A DNA stretch of 64,000 nucleotides from Thermonema lapsum (GTDB lineage: Bacteria; Bacteroidota; Bacteroidia; Cytophagales; Thermonemataceae), in contig NZ_JAASRN010000002.1 of the NCBI RefSeq assembly GCF_011761635.1, forward strand, positions 894,065 through 958,064, read 5' to 3'. This document shows, piece by piece, positions 1 to 8,741 of this stretch (position 1 is its first letter; each line of letters begins with the position of its first letter). The notes beneath the pieces were generated by a model. That model was not told where the DNA came from. It made no database searches and saw only the letters and a list, made by a program, of their open reading frames with translations. Position numbers and translations under genes: made by a program.

Positions 1-111
1 CAACAAAGCATTGACTATAGAGAGTGCACGGATAACTAACGTGGCATCGGCAGCGGTTTCGTAAACAAAGGAACGAAAGCGCTCTACCGCCTCTTTACTC
101 CACCGTTTCAT
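1..111 (-). CDS. N-terminal fragment of an unidentified protein, cut by the window edge
   Basis: The reading frame opens at an ATG (111 to 109) and stays open for 37 codons to the left edge. The residues seen are a basic start (MKRWSKEAVERF) followed by a more hydrophobic stretch (ATLVIRALSIVNALL) that could begin a membrane segment. It starts 22 nt after the stop of the heptose kinase gene on the same strand, so it is probably the third gene of an aminotransferase-kinase operon. Too little is visible to name a family. Confidence 0.5.
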   Translation of the reverse strand, partial: MKRWSKEAVERFRSFVYETAADATLVIRALSIVNALL

Positions 112-133
112 CTTAAAAAAGCATTTGTTCGTA

Positions 134-1147
134 TCATGGCGAAAACTCCACTTCCTCCCACACGGTCAGTTGCCGGCTTGCCTCTTCCATAAAACGCAGG
201 CGCGGCACGGGCACCACACCCGGATATTCACACACAAGCCCGCCAGCTAAGTTTGCCAGTGCTGCCGTAGGGTAGGGCGCCAAGCCCAATGCCAAACAAA
301 GCGAAGCTACAGCAATGACTGTATCACCAGCACCCGAGACATCGGCAATACTGCGCACATGAGCTGGCACATGCCATTCTCCTTCATTCGATTGCCAGTA
401 TATGCCTTTTTCCGAAAGGGTGGTCATCAAATGGGGAACTTGCAGACGTTGCCGCAGTAGTTTTACTGTTTCTTTAAATGCTTCCGACAGAGGTTCTATC
501 TCTGCCGCCATTGCCTCTTTCAGCTCTTTGAGATTGGGTTTAAATAAATCTACCCCACGATAAGCAAAGAAATTGCGCTTTTTGGGGTCCACGCTTACTT
601 TCACTCCTCTCTTGTGAGCTTCGGCAATCAGCCATTCTATCAGAGGAGGGGTTATGCACCCCTTGTCGTAATCTTCAAATATCACTACATCGACCTGAGT
701 GAGCAAAGGGGCTATATGCTGGCGAAATTGCTCATTCTGCACCTCATTCAAAGGACGGTCCTCTTCAGTATCGACCCGCAAAAGTTGTTGACTGCCTGCC
801 AAAATGCGATGCTTGATGGTTGTAGGGCGGTCATCTACTTGCATCAAACCGCTTGTATCCAATCCCTCGCTTTGCATCAAGCTTACAAAGCGCTCGGCTT
901 CGGTATCGTTACCCAATATACCACACAGCATAGGCACTGCTCCTAGTGCCTTCACATTCAGTGCCACATTGGCAGCTCCACCCAAACGCCACTCTCTTTT
1001 TTTTACATTCACCACAGGCACGGGTGCTTCGGGCGAAATGCGCGTTGCCTGCCCCCACAAGTACGAGTCTATCATCACATCGCCCACAATGAGCACACGC
1101 ATGCCTTGGAAACGCTCAAATAATGCCTCTACTTTCTGTTTATTCAT
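134..1147 (-). CDS. D-glycero-beta-D-manno-heptose-7-phosphate kinase (RfaE1/HldE kinase domain, PfkB family)
   Basis: PfkB/ribokinase-fold sugar kinase predicted to phosphorylate heptose 7-phosphate at C1 in ADP-heptose synthesis for the LPS core. Counting from the upstream GTG at 1159, the first PfkB signature RLGGAANVALN is at residues 58-68, DPK at 191-193 and DVSGAGDT (catalytic Asp 279) at 273-280. The RfaE-typical N-terminus GDVMIDSYLWG is present. At about 337 residues it is the kinase half only; no cytidylyltransferase domain is fused. The start is uncertain: AGGAGG lies 1 nt before the GTG at 1159 and 13 nt before the ATG at 1147; I chose the ATG. The gene follows the aminotransferase gene by about 30 nt and is probably cotranscribed. 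The GT9 heptosyltransferase-like gene at the far right fits the same pathway. Confidence 0.88.
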   Translation of the reverse strand: MNKQKVEALFERFQGMRVLIVGDVMIDSYLWGQATRISPEAPVPVVNVKKREWRLGGAANVALNVKALGAVPMLCGILGNDTEAERFVSLMQSEGLDTSGLMQVDDRPTTIKHRILAGSQQLLRVDTEEDRPLNEVQNEQFRQHIAPLLTQVDVVIFEDYDKGCITPPLIEWLIAEAHKRGVKVSVDPKKRNFFAYRGVDLFKPNLKELKEAMAAEIEPLSEAFKETVKLLRQRLQVPHLMTTLSEKGIYWQSNEGEWHVPAHVRSIADVSGAGDTVIAVASLCLALGLAPYPTAALANLAGGLVCEYPGVVPVPRLRFMEEASRQLTVWEEVEFSP

Positions 1148-1178
1148 ACTACTTGCCACGCCTCCTTTCTTGCCTCAT

Positions 1179-2393
1179 TTACTGAAGCAGTGCCAGCTTT
1201 TCTTTGATTCGTTTCAAAGCTTCGGTAAGGGCTTCGTCAGAAGCAGCGAAAGAAATACGGATACAGTTGGGGGCACCGAAAGCGTCGCCGGCAACCAGTG
1301 CTACATGGGCTTCATTGAGCAAATACATGCACAGGTCATGCGCATTGGCAATCGTTTTTCCTTGGTAAGATTTACCGAAATAACTGCTCACGTCGGGAAA
1401 TATATAAAAAGCCCCTTGTGGTACATAAGTGCCCACGCCGGGAATGTCTTTCAATAAATTCAAAACCAAATCGCGCCGCCGTTGAAATGCCTGCCTCATA
1501 GCATGGATAGGGGCACGGTCGCCTGTAATAGCCGCATGGGCAGCTTTTTGGGCTATGGAACAGGTGGCAGAAGTGAACTGCCCTTGCAGTTTGATACATG
1601 CCTTGGCTATAGGTGCGGGGGCATGCAGATAACCCACCCTCCAGCCGGTCATGGCAAAGCCTTTGGAAAAGCCGTTGACTGTTACTACACGCTCGTGCAT
1701 GTCTTCAAACGCACCTATGCTGAAATACTCACCCGTAAAGTTGATGTATTCATAAATTTCATCGGAAATTACAATGACGTTGGGGTAGTCTTGCAATACA
1801 TCGGCAAAAGCACGCAATTCTTCTTTGGAATAAACTGTGCCGGTAGGGTTGGAAGGCGAAGAATATAAAACCACTTTGGTTTTATTGTTCAGAGCAGCCC
1901 GCAGCTGTCCAGGGCTTACTTTAAATTGATTGTTAATATCGCCATGCAAAAATACCGGTTTGCCCTCTGCCAGCTCAATCATAGCAAGGTAGCTCACCCA
2001 ATAGGGGGAAAAGACGACCACTTCATCGCCGGGGTTTACCAAGCACAAAATGGCATTCATCAGAGCTTGCTTGGCGCCGGTCGTTACCACTACTTGCTCT
2101 GCTTTTGCGGGTAGGCTGTTTTCTTTACGCAGCTTTTCAGCGATAGCCTCGCGCAACTCCAAATAAGCAGGCACAGGCGTATAGAAGGAAAAGTTATCGT
2201 CTATTGCCTTTTTAGCAGCTTCTTTGATATGGTCGGGGGTATAAAAATCGGGTTCTCCCAAGCTCAATTTAATGACTTCAATGCCTTGGCGCTCCAATTC
2301 ACGCGCTTTGGCAGCCATTTCCAATGTGGCAGACTCGGAGAGGCATGCTACACGCTCAGCAATTTGTATTTTATCCGAAGAAAGCGTACTCAT
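1179..2393 (-). CDS. Aspartate aminotransferase (class I PLP-dependent, AAT-I gamma type)
   Basis: Cytosolic PLP aminotransferase, probably converting aspartate and 2-oxoglutarate to oxaloacetate and glutamate. In the 404-residue form starting at ATG 2393, SNPTG is at 181-185, DEIY at 211-214 and the Schiff-base lysine is K244 in NGFSKGFAMTGWRVGYL; the R-I-S-F motif for the substrate carboxylate is near the C-terminus. The frame is open upstream to 2486 (31 more codons), but a Bacteroidota-type -7 box (TAGATTTG, minus strand, 2426-2433) lies within that extension, and the conserved family N-terminus begins near the later ATG, so 2393 is preferred. The heptose kinase gene follows in the same direction. 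Exact substrate preference within the family cannot be read from sequence. Confidence 0.92.
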   Translation of the reverse strand: MSTLSSDKIQIAERVACLSESATLEMAAKARELERQGIEVIKLSLGEPDFYTPDHIKEAAKKAIDDNFSFYTPVPAYLELREAIAEKLRKENSLPAKAEQVVVTTGAKQALMNAILCLVNPGDEVVVFSPYWVSYLAMIELAEGKPVFLHGDINNQFKVSPGQLRAALNNKTKVVLYSSPSNPTGTVYSKEELRAFADVLQDYPNVIVISDEIYEYINFTGEYFSIGAFEDMHERVVTVNGFSKGFAMTGWRVGYLHAPAPIAKACIKLQGQFTSATCSIAQKAAHAAITGDRAPIHAMRQAFQRRRDLVLNLLKDIPGVGTYVPQGAFYIFPDVSSYFGKSYQGKTIANAHDLCMYLLNEAHVALVAGDAFGAPNCIRISFAASDEALTEALKRIKEKLALLQ

Positions 2394-2425
2394 AAACCAG
2401 TCTGTTGTTTGCATTTCAAGATATG

Positions 2426-2444
2426 CAAATCTAATGTATCTTTG
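2426..2444. promoter_or_regulatory. Divergent pair of -7 boxes between the aminotransferase and phosphatase genes
   Basis: TAGATTTG on the minus strand (2426-2433) and TATCTTTG on the plus strand (2437-2444) both match the Bacteroidota -7 consensus TAnnTTTG and face the two divergent genes. Neither has a well-spaced TTG at -33: the nearest plus-strand TTTG (2408-2411) is 25 nt away, longer than usual. The -7 boxes are seen; activity is inferred. Confidence 0.5.
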
Positions 2445-2488
2445 TAAATAAAGACGCACTTTTTCAACTTCTTCATTCTGCTGCACTT

Positions 2489-3226
2489 ATGCATCGCCAC
2501 TCTTATCCCTACGCACTATGCTATGCCTACTGTGTTCAGCGTGGCACGGGGCGGCGCTTGGTCGTTCCCGACATTCACGGCTGCTATCACTCGTTGCAAG
2601 CCCTGCTTGCACAGGTGCAGTTGCGCCCTGACGACCAACTTTTTTTATTAGGAGACTACATCGACCGCGGACCGCATAGCAAAGCTACCCTGCAGTTTAT
2701 CATGCAGCTGAAAAAACAGGGATATGAGGTTTATCCGTTAAGAGGTAATCACGAGCAGATGCTATTAGAAGTGTATTTCGAAAGCCCCGAACGCCTCAAA
2801 GAGCACCTGCTCTTTCACCAAGCTAAAGACCTGCTTTCAGATGACGGCGGTTTAGATTCCGAAATACTCGATTTTTTATTGCATTTGCCTTTTTTTATCG
2901 AAACCGATGTTGCCATACTCGTGCATGGTGGCTTAGATTGCAACGAAAGCAACCCTTTCGTTGCTTTCGACAAACTGCTGTGGACACGCGACAGCCGCGG
3001 TGCCGAAAAGTGGTTGCGTGGCAAAAAACTGATACACGGACATACGCCGCGCCTTTTGTTTCAAATAGAAGAAGCCATCGAAGAAAATGCCCCAATAATC
3101 AACCTGGACAATGGGTGTGTGATTGCCGATGACAATCAGGAAGCAGGCAACTTGCTTTGCTACGACATAGACCGAAAGCAAATCATTGCCATACAGCCCA
3201 ACGTAGATGCATTGAAAAGCCTCTGA
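2489..3226 (+). CDS. Metallophosphoesterase of the PP2A/ApaH type (serine/threonine phosphatase-like)
   Basis: Small calcineurin-like phosphoesterase. The metal-binding blocks are all visible: PDIHGC at 27-32, GDYIDRG at 55-61, GNHE at 86-89, HGGLD in the middle and HGHTP near the C-terminus. Length (245 aa) fits the bacterial PrpA/PrpE-ApaH group, which hydrolyses phosphoproteins or diadenosine tetraphosphate; sequence alone does not separate the two. The first motif has P where D/G is more usual (PDIHG rather than GDIHG). About 20 N-terminal residues precede the usual domain start, but no internal ATG offers a shorter version. It is divergent from the aminotransferase gene. Confidence 0.85.
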   Translation: MHRHSYPYALCYAYCVQRGTGRRLVVPDIHGCYHSLQALLAQVQLRPDDQLFLLGDYIDRGPHSKATLQFIMQLKKQGYEVYPLRGNHEQMLLEVYFESPERLKEHLLFHQAKDLLSDDGGLDSEILDFLLHLPFFIETDVAILVHGGLDCNESNPFVAFDKLLWTRDSRGAEKWLRGKKLIHGHTPRLLFQIEEAIEENAPIINLDNGCVIADDNQEAGNLLCYDIDRKQIIAIQPNVDALKSL

Positions 3227-3241
3227 GCGGTTGGAATCGTA

Positions 3242-3976
3242 TCAATCTCTGTCCCAAATGTTGTATTTCAGAATGCAGTAGATAGCACGGAAGCCGTCTT
3301 TCCAGTTGATTTTTTTTCCTTCTTCGTAGGTTCTGCCGTAGTAAGAAATACCCACCTCGTAGATGCGAACGCCGGGCACACGGGCTACCTTAGCTGTCAC
3401 TTCTGGCTCAAAGCCAAAACGCTTTTCTTTCAGTTGTATGTTTTGGATGATATCCCGCCGAAATAGTTTGTAGCAGGTTTCCATGTCTGTCAAGTTCAGA
3501 TTGGTGAACATGTTAGAAAGGAAAGTCAAAAACTTATTGCCGATGGTATGCCAAAAAAACAAAATGCGGTGGGGGTTGCCCCCCATAAAGCGCGAACCAT
3601 AAACTACATCGGCGTGCCCGTCCACTACGGGTTGCAGCAAAATGTTGTATTCGTGGGGGTCATACTCCAAATCGGCATCTTGAATTACCACATAGTCACC
3701 GGTAGCTTTGGCAATACCGGTATGCAGGGCAGCGCCCTTGCCTTGATTCTTTTCGTGCTTGTAGTATTGTATGTTTAAGTCGGGGTTGTTGCTTATATAA
3801 CGCTGCACAGCTTCTTCGGTATCATCAGTAGAGCAGTCGTTTACGATGATAATCTCTTTTTCTATGTTGTGAATGAGCTGCACAGATTTGATGCGGTCCA
3901 AAATGTAGTGAATAGTTTTGCCTTCGTTGTAGGCAGGAATCACAATAGAGAGTTTTCGAACTACTGGTAACTGCAT
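3242..3976 (-). CDS. Family 2 glycosyltransferase (polyprenyl-phosphate sugar transferase-like)
   Basis: GT-A fold glycosyltransferase of the dolichol-phosphate mannosyltransferase type. The N-terminus [15 protein letters not shown] is the nucleotide-binding strand; [10 protein letters not shown] carries the DxD metal site and the GSRF motif follows. There is no C-terminal membrane domain (244 aa), as in soluble DPM1-like enzymes that load a sugar onto a lipid carrier. The frame is open to 4042, but the 22 extra codons overlap a near-perfect promoter (TTG at 4040-4042, TATCTTTG at 4012-4019), so the ATG at 3976 is the start. The donor sugar cannot be told. It converges on the metallophosphatase gene with 15 nt between them. 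Confidence 0.85.
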   Translation of the reverse strand: MQLPVVRKLSIVIPAYNEGKTIHYILDRIKSVQLIHNIEKEIIIVNDCSTDDTEEAVQRYISNNPDLNIQYYKHEKNQGKGAALHTGIAKATGDYVVIQDADLEYDPHEYNILLQPVVDGHADVVYGSRFMGGNPHRILFFWHTIGNKFLTFLSNMFTNLNLTDMETCYKLFRRDIIQNIQLKEKRFGFEPEVTAKVARVPGVRIYEVGISYYGRTYEEGKKINWKDGFRAIYCILKYNIWDRD

Positions 3977-4011
3977 GGTCTTGTTTTTATTAGCCAAAGC
4001 AATGAAGCGTA

Positions 4012-4042
4012 CAAAGATAGAGCTTTCACGCTTGCTGTACAA
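4012..4042 (-). promoter_or_regulatory. Bacteroidota-type promoter for the glycosyltransferase gene
   Basis: Read on the minus strand: TTG (4042-4040), 20 nt, TATCTTTG (4019-4012). Spacing and boxes match TTTG/TTG-N19-21-TAnnTTTG. Transcription would start near 4005, about 30 nt ahead of the chosen ATG. Confidence 0.75.
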
Positions 4043-4275
4043 GGCAATAGGGGAAGGAAGAATCTTAATTTTTTGCCTTTCACGAAACCTTTTTTCTAGT
4101 TTTTTTGTATCTATGTGTGCTGTTCTTAATCAAAAAGCAAAGAGCCTTCTAATACCTCGTATTTATTTTTCCATGTTTTTATGAAGCCATGCCCCGGGGC
4201 AGGCGTATGCTTTGCGGTACTCGTCCATGTGAGGGCGAGTAATCAGGTACTGTATTGGGAACATTTTAAGTTTAG

Positions 4276-4842
4276 AACCCAAAAACAGCAACAACCTTCA
4301 CCAACAACCATCATCTCCTCGTAGAACAGACAGCCGCTCAAATCAGAGCGCTGCAGCGCGCAGGTCAACTGCATCTATTGGCACAAGCCTTAGGGGCTCA
4401 AACCATCTATGAAATCAAACAAGCCCTGCATCGTTGTCCAGTACAATTAAGCCGTCTGGTTATTCACAAAACGCAGGATTATGCCCTTGAATTGGTCGAT
4501 TACAAAGTATTGGTTCGGTTAAATCCTTTATGCAAGGCGCTGTATCTGTTGTTTCTGCAACATCCCGAAGGGATTGTGTTAAAAGAGATGAGTCTCTACA
4601 AAACGGAATTGTGGAACATTTACTTACAAGTATGCCGACACAACGACCTGAAAAGTGCAGAAAAAAGTGTGGCAGAATTGTGTAACCCATTGAGTAATTC
4701 GATTCACGAAAAAATTGCACGTATTAAAAGCAGTTTCGAAACACTCACAGACAAACACATAGCAGAATACTACATCATAGCCGGTGCGCGCGGCAAGGCG
4801 AAAAAAATAGCACTACCACCCAATTTGATAGTATGGCAATAG
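4276..4842 (+). CDS. Conserved Bacteroidota protein of unknown function, no ATG start (possible frameshifted or relic gene)
   Basis: The frame is open from just after a stop at 4273-4275 to 4842 with no ATG near the start; the first usable start-like codons are a GTG-less stretch and TTG at 4378. From 4378 the product is 154 aa. The core LNPLCKALYLLFLQHPEGI, then a region rich in LW..Y and AELCNPLSNSIHEKIARIKSSF, and AEYYIIAGARGK near the end, resembles (from memory, unchecked) a family of small Bacteroidota proteins of unknown function with a predicted helical core. An ATG-initiated 47-codon frame (4181-4324) overlaps the 5' part in another frame, so a frameshift joining the two is possible. 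No ribosome binding site or good promoter is visible. Confidence 0.55.
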   Translation, partial: NPKTATTFTNNHHLLVEQTAAQIRALQRAGQLHLLAQALGAQTIYEIKQALHRCPVQLSRLVIHKTQDYALELVDYKVLVRLNPLCKALYLLFLQHPEGIVLKEMSLYKTELWNIYLQVCRHNDLKSAEKSVAELCNPLSNSIHEKIARIKSSFETLTDKHIAEYYIIAGARGKAKKIALPPNLIVWQ

Positions 4843-4845
4843 AGT

Positions 4846-4876
4846 GGGGGACCCCCGTGAGGGGTACCCTTTTTGT
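4846..4876 (+). terminator. Rho-independent terminator after the unknown gene
   Basis: GGGGGACCCC, a CGTGA loop, then GGGGTACCC followed by TTTTT. The stem pairs with one bulged A. It sits 4 nt after the stop of the upstream gene and just before the converging smc stop. Confidence 0.65.
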
Positions 4877-4882
4877 TTTCTT

Positions 4883-7800
4883 TCAAACCGTCAATTCACG
4901 CATATCTACGGCTACCAGCTTCGATACGCCGGGGTCTTCGGGCAACATGGTTACTCCATACATCACATCGGTAGCAGCCATGGTGCGCTTGTTGTGCGTA
5001 ACGATGATAAACTGCGAGTCTTTGGAAAACTCACGGATGATATTGGTGAATTTGTCTATGTTGGCATCATCGAGTGGGGCATCCACTTCATCGAAAATGC
5101 AGAAAGGAGCTGGTTTAATGAGGTAAATGGCAAAAAGCAGTGAGATAGCTGTAAGCGTCTTTTCGCCTCCCGACAGCTGATTGATGGTAAGGGGGCGTTT
5201 GCCTTTGGGTTTGGCAATGATTTCTATGGGCGACTCTAAGGGGTTTTCGGGGTCGGTCAGCACGAGGTCGCAAGTGTCTTCTTGGGTAAAGAGCGAGCGA
5301 AATACTTTTTGAAAGTTGAGGCGTATTTGTTCAAAGGTAGTTAAGAAGTTTTCGCGCGCCACCCGTTCAGCTTCGTCTATGGTATCGAGCAAGCTTTGTT
5401 TGGCTTCTAACAAATCTTGGCGTTGGCTTTGAATAAAATCGTAACGCTCCTTCATCTCTTGATAAGCCTCCATAGCCATGGGGTTGATGGCACCAAAGCC
5501 ATCGAGCTTTTGCTTTAGTTCGCTTACTTCCTGCTCGAGCACGGCGGGGTCAAGGTCTTCTTGTGGTGGGGGCAGGGTATCCAATTCTACATTGAACTCT
5601 ACCGATACTCGTTCTTTGACTGAAAGCAGCGACATTTTGAGTTCATTGCGCCGGTTTTGCAGCTGCTGAATCAAATGGTTTTGCAGTTCCTTTTGCCTTG
5701 CAGCCTCCCGTATTTTCTTTTCCAATTCGTCTATATCGCCACGCTGTTTGTAGTAGTCGCGCTCTGCCTCGTTGACGGCTGCTTCCAGCCGTTGTTTTTC
5801 TTCATACATTTCCACCAGACGGTCATCCTTTTCTTGGCGGTCGTTTTCGAAGTTCAGTACTTCCTGCTGCACCTGCGCCAATTCTTCCCTGTTTTTCTTT
5901 ATGCGGCTACGCAGAGTATCCAAATAAGATTGACGAAAATCTTGCTCTTGAACGAGGCTTTCAAGGCGGCTTTGCTGCTGAGTAGTTTGCAGCTTGAGTG
6001 CATTGTAGCGTTCACTGATTTGAGCAAAGCGGCTACTTTGACTGCGTTCTTCTTCTTCGAGTGCCTGCAGCTGCCCGTTCAAATCTTCTTGTTCTTTTTT
6101 CAAACGCTCGTGGGCAGGTATCAATTCTTCTATTTCTTCCTGAAGCATTTGACGCTGTTCTTCCATTTCGTGGTTTTGGGCTTCTTGTTGTGCCAACAGC
6201 TGTTGTTTTTGCTCATAACGGGTACTCAAAGACACATAACGCTCATTGACTGCATTCAATTGACGTTGCAGCTGCTGCAGCTGTTCGCGATGGTTCAGCT
6301 GCCGCAAGGCACGCAGGGCTTCTTGCTTTTCCTGCAGTTGTTTTTCTTCTTCTGCTATTTTTTGGTCTATAGTTGCTATCTGCTGGCGCAGGGCATGAAG
6401 TTCCTTCACTTTGCCGATGCGTTTGCCCTCGAAGCTGCCCACACTACCTCCCGAAAGCACGTAAGCCGAGCGCAGTTGTTTGCCATCACGGCTTACCAAG
6501 GTGATGCCGTCGGGCAGTGGGGCTTCGGGCATTTGGTCTACAATCCACACATTAGCCAAGAGGGCTTGCAGCAGGGGGCGATACTGTTCTTCGCATTCTA
6601 TGACTTCCCATGCTGCTACTCCTTGTCCATAAAAAGAAGCGGTTTGTACGACAGGGAAGTGTCCTTTTTTCAAAAAGAAAGAAGCTTTTCCTTTCTTCTG
6701 CGTGTCGAGCAGATGGATGGCACTGCCTGCTTCGGCGGGGCTTTCCACCACAAAATGACTCAACCAAGGTTCTAAGTAACGCTCTATTGCCAACTTGTAC
6801 TCTTCATTGCAGGCAACAACTTCGGAGAGCAAGGGGGCTTGACTTTGCCACTGTCCTGACTTGCGCAAGAAACGAATGGTTTCGGGATATCCCTCCAGAT
6901 TGTCAATCAATGACTGCAAAAGCTTGGCTTCGTGATGCTTGGCATCGCGCTCGCGATGATATACACGCAAGTTTTCGCGCAGCGCCTCTATCTCCTGCTC
7001 GAGACGGTGCAGTTGCTCGCGGTGCTTTTGTTCTTCGGCTTCTTTTTGCTTGAGTTCTTCTTCTATTTGTTCACGCTCTATTTTAGCTTCGGCAATGGCT
7101 TCCTGCAATTCCATCAGGTCTTCATCTTGGCTTTGCTTGTTTTGCCAATGGCGCTCGATTGCCTGCTTAATGGAAGAGATTTGTGTTTGCTTGATTTCTA
7201 TTTGCTTTTCGAGCAACCGCAGGGCGTCGGTTTTTTGTTTGAGTTGGTTCTGCAACTCACGTATTTGCTCTTTGAGCTTGCCTACCCTGTCTTTTTCCTG
7301 CTCATAGTCTGCACTTACTTCTGCAAACTGCTGTTTTAGCTCTTGCAGTTGCTCTTCGGTTTTTATTTTTTCTTTGGCGATGCGCTCAAGGTCAGCAATC
7401 AGCTCTGCTTCGCGGCTTTGGTCTTGATGCAATTGGTCTTCGAGGGTGTTTATCTTTTCATGCAGAAACTTAAGGCGCTCGGCTTTCAGTTTCTTTTCGT
7501 TTTCATACTGCCGTATGCTGGCTACGTGCTCGTTGAGGGCTTTTTGGCGCGACGCCAACAGTCGTTCCTGCAGCAGCAGTTTGTTCTTTAGTTCTTCCAC
7601 TTCTGCCTCGAAACCTGCCGCTGCCGTGGCAATCCCTTGTAGCTTATCTTGCTCTTGCTCAATGTCTTTTTCTATTTGCTGGAGCTGTTCTCGGCGGGCA
7701 GCCGTCTTACTTTGTGCCAGCGCAATGCTCTTTTGCTTATACTCTTCTTTCAGTTCATAATAACGTTTTGTTTTTTTCGCCTGCCGCTCGAGCGATTTCA

Positions 7801-8404
7801 GGTTTTTTTCAATTTCAAATAGCAGGTCTTCTACCCGGTCGAGGTTTTGCTGGGTGTCGTCCAGCTTGGATAGGGTTTCTTTTTTGCGCAGCTTGAACTT
7901 AGAAATACCAGCAGCTTCTTCAAACAGGTTGCGGCGCGAGTTTTCTTTGTCGTTGAGTATTTCATCTACCATTTTCAGCTCAATGATGGCGTAGCTGTCG
8001 GGTCCTATGCCAGTGTCCATAAACAAGTTGGTGATGTCTTTCAACCGACAAGGCACGCCATTAAGCAAATACTCGCTTTCACCACTGCGGTACAAGCGGC
8101 GCGTGACAGTTACCTCGGTATATTCAGTAGGCAAAAGGTTTTTGGTGTTTTGAAAAGTAAGCGACACCTCCGCCATCTGCAGGGGCTTGCGTTTTTTGGT
8201 GCCATTGAAAATGATATTTTCCATTTTGTCGGAACGCAACGCCCGTGTTTTCTGCTCACCCAGTACCCAACGGATGGCATCTACAATGTTGGATTTGCCG
8301 CAGCCGTTTTGCCCTACAATGCCGGTTACACCTTCGCCAAAATAGATGGTTACCTTATCGCCAAAACTTTTGAAACCCTTGATTTCTAAACGCTTTAATT
8401 GCAT
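4883..8404 (-). CDS. smc: Chromosome segregation ATPase SMC
   Basis: Condensin core subunit that organises and segregates the chromosome. The 1173-residue length and architecture are standard: N-terminal ATPase half with Walker A GQNGCGKSN at 31-39, long coiled coil, a hinge around 510-660 (globular, glycine-richer), second coiled coil, then the C-terminal half with ABC signature LSGGEK at 1077-1082 and Walker B FCIFDEVDAPLD near 1101-1112, followed by the H-loop THNK. The start ATG at 8404 follows a GAAGGA stretch. A TAACTTTG -7 box on the minus strand (8432-8439) precedes it. Its partners ScpA/ScpB are not in the window. Its presence 17 kb from the predicted oriC fits an origin-proximal segregation region. 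Confidence 0.97.
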   Translation of the reverse strand: MQLKRLEIKGFKSFGDKVTIYFGEGVTGIVGQNGCGKSNIVDAIRWVLGEQKTRALRSDKMENIIFNGTKKRKPLQMAEVSLTFQNTKNLLPTEYTEVTVTRRLYRSGESEYLLNGVPCRLKDITNLFMDTGIGPDSYAIIELKMVDEILNDKENSRRNLFEEAAGISKFKLRKKETLSKLDDTQQNLDRVEDLLFEIEKNLKSLERQAKKTKRYYELKEEYKQKSIALAQSKTAARREQLQQIEKDIEQEQDKLQGIATAAAGFEAEVEELKNKLLLQERLLASRQKALNEHVASIRQYENEKKLKAERLKFLHEKINTLEDQLHQDQSREAELIADLERIAKEKIKTEEQLQELKQQFAEVSADYEQEKDRVGKLKEQIRELQNQLKQKTDALRLLEKQIEIKQTQISSIKQAIERHWQNKQSQDEDLMELQEAIAEAKIEREQIEEELKQKEAEEQKHREQLHRLEQEIEALRENLRVYHRERDAKHHEAKLLQSLIDNLEGYPETIRFLRKSGQWQSQAPLLSEVVACNEEYKLAIERYLEPWLSHFVVESPAEAGSAIHLLDTQKKGKASFFLKKGHFPVVQTASFYGQGVAAWEVIECEEQYRPLLQALLANVWIVDQMPEAPLPDGITLVSRDGKQLRSAYVLSGGSVGSFEGKRIGKVKELHALRQQIATIDQKIAEEEKQLQEKQEALRALRQLNHREQLQQLQRQLNAVNERYVSLSTRYEQKQQLLAQQEAQNHEMEEQRQMLQEEIEELIPAHERLKKEQEDLNGQLQALEEEERSQSSRFAQISERYNALKLQTTQQQSRLESLVQEQDFRQSYLDTLRSRIKKNREELAQVQQEVLNFENDRQEKDDRLVEMYEEKQRLEAAVNEAERDYYKQRGDIDELEKKIREAARQKELQNHLIQQLQNRRNELKMSLLSVKERVSVEFNVELDTLPPPQEDLDPAVLEQEVSELKQKLDGFGAINPMAMEAYQEMKERYDFIQSQRQDLLEAKQSLLDTIDEAERVARENFLTTFEQIRLNFQKVFRSLFTQEDTCDLVLTDPENPLESPIEIIAKPKGKRPLTINQLSGGEKTLTAISLLFAIYLIKPAPFCIFDEVDAPLDDANIDKFTNIIREFSKDSQFIIVTHNKRTMAATDVMYGVTMLPEDPGVSKLVAVDMRELTV

Positions 8405-8741
8405 GTGATTCCTTCTTCTTTACCTTTCCCTCAAAGTTACGATATTACGAATATTTTGATTGAGGTGATTTGTTGCCCGCTGGTAAAGTGATTCCCTGTT
8501 TGGCAGACAAGTGTTTCTCTTTGGGGATGATGCCATGCCCGAGCATAAAGAAAACTTACAAAATCAAAGGCAATTGCAGCTGTGGCTTTGCTGGTGTTTA
8601 GCATCAAATGGAAAAGCTCCCATGATACCCGAGCTCCAACAAAAGTAGTAGCATCGGTGGCGAATGGCGATAAATTACCTGATGGTAGTTTGCTTTGTTG
8701 GTACTTTGTTAGTAGCTTTATGAAAACACAAATTCGCTGCT
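8405..8741. other. Intergenic region with smc promoter, otherwise unassigned
   Basis: 337 nt between the divergent smc gene and a small membrane protein gene. Contains the smc -7 box at 8432-8439. The rest is of mixed composition with only short open frames and no recognisable RNA gene or repeat. A short stretch at about 8530-8600 encodes cysteine-containing peptide (GNCSCGFAG) in one frame before a stop; it might be a decayed gene, but this is weak. Confidence 0.4.
8432..8439 (-). promoter_or_regulatory. -7 promoter box for smc
   Basis: TAACTTTG on the minus strand, matching TAnnTTTG, about 28 nt before the smc start. No clear TTG at the -33 position. Confidence 0.5.

Noticed and set aside
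5657..6775. A 372-codon plus-strand frame inside smc
   Set aside because: Antisense to the SMC coiled coil; the highly biased K/E/Q codons create open frames rich in F and L on the other strand.
8405..8741. Possible decayed gene upstream of the small membrane protein
   Set aside because: Only short fragments with some cysteines and stops in all frames; no domain match can be claimed from sequence alone.
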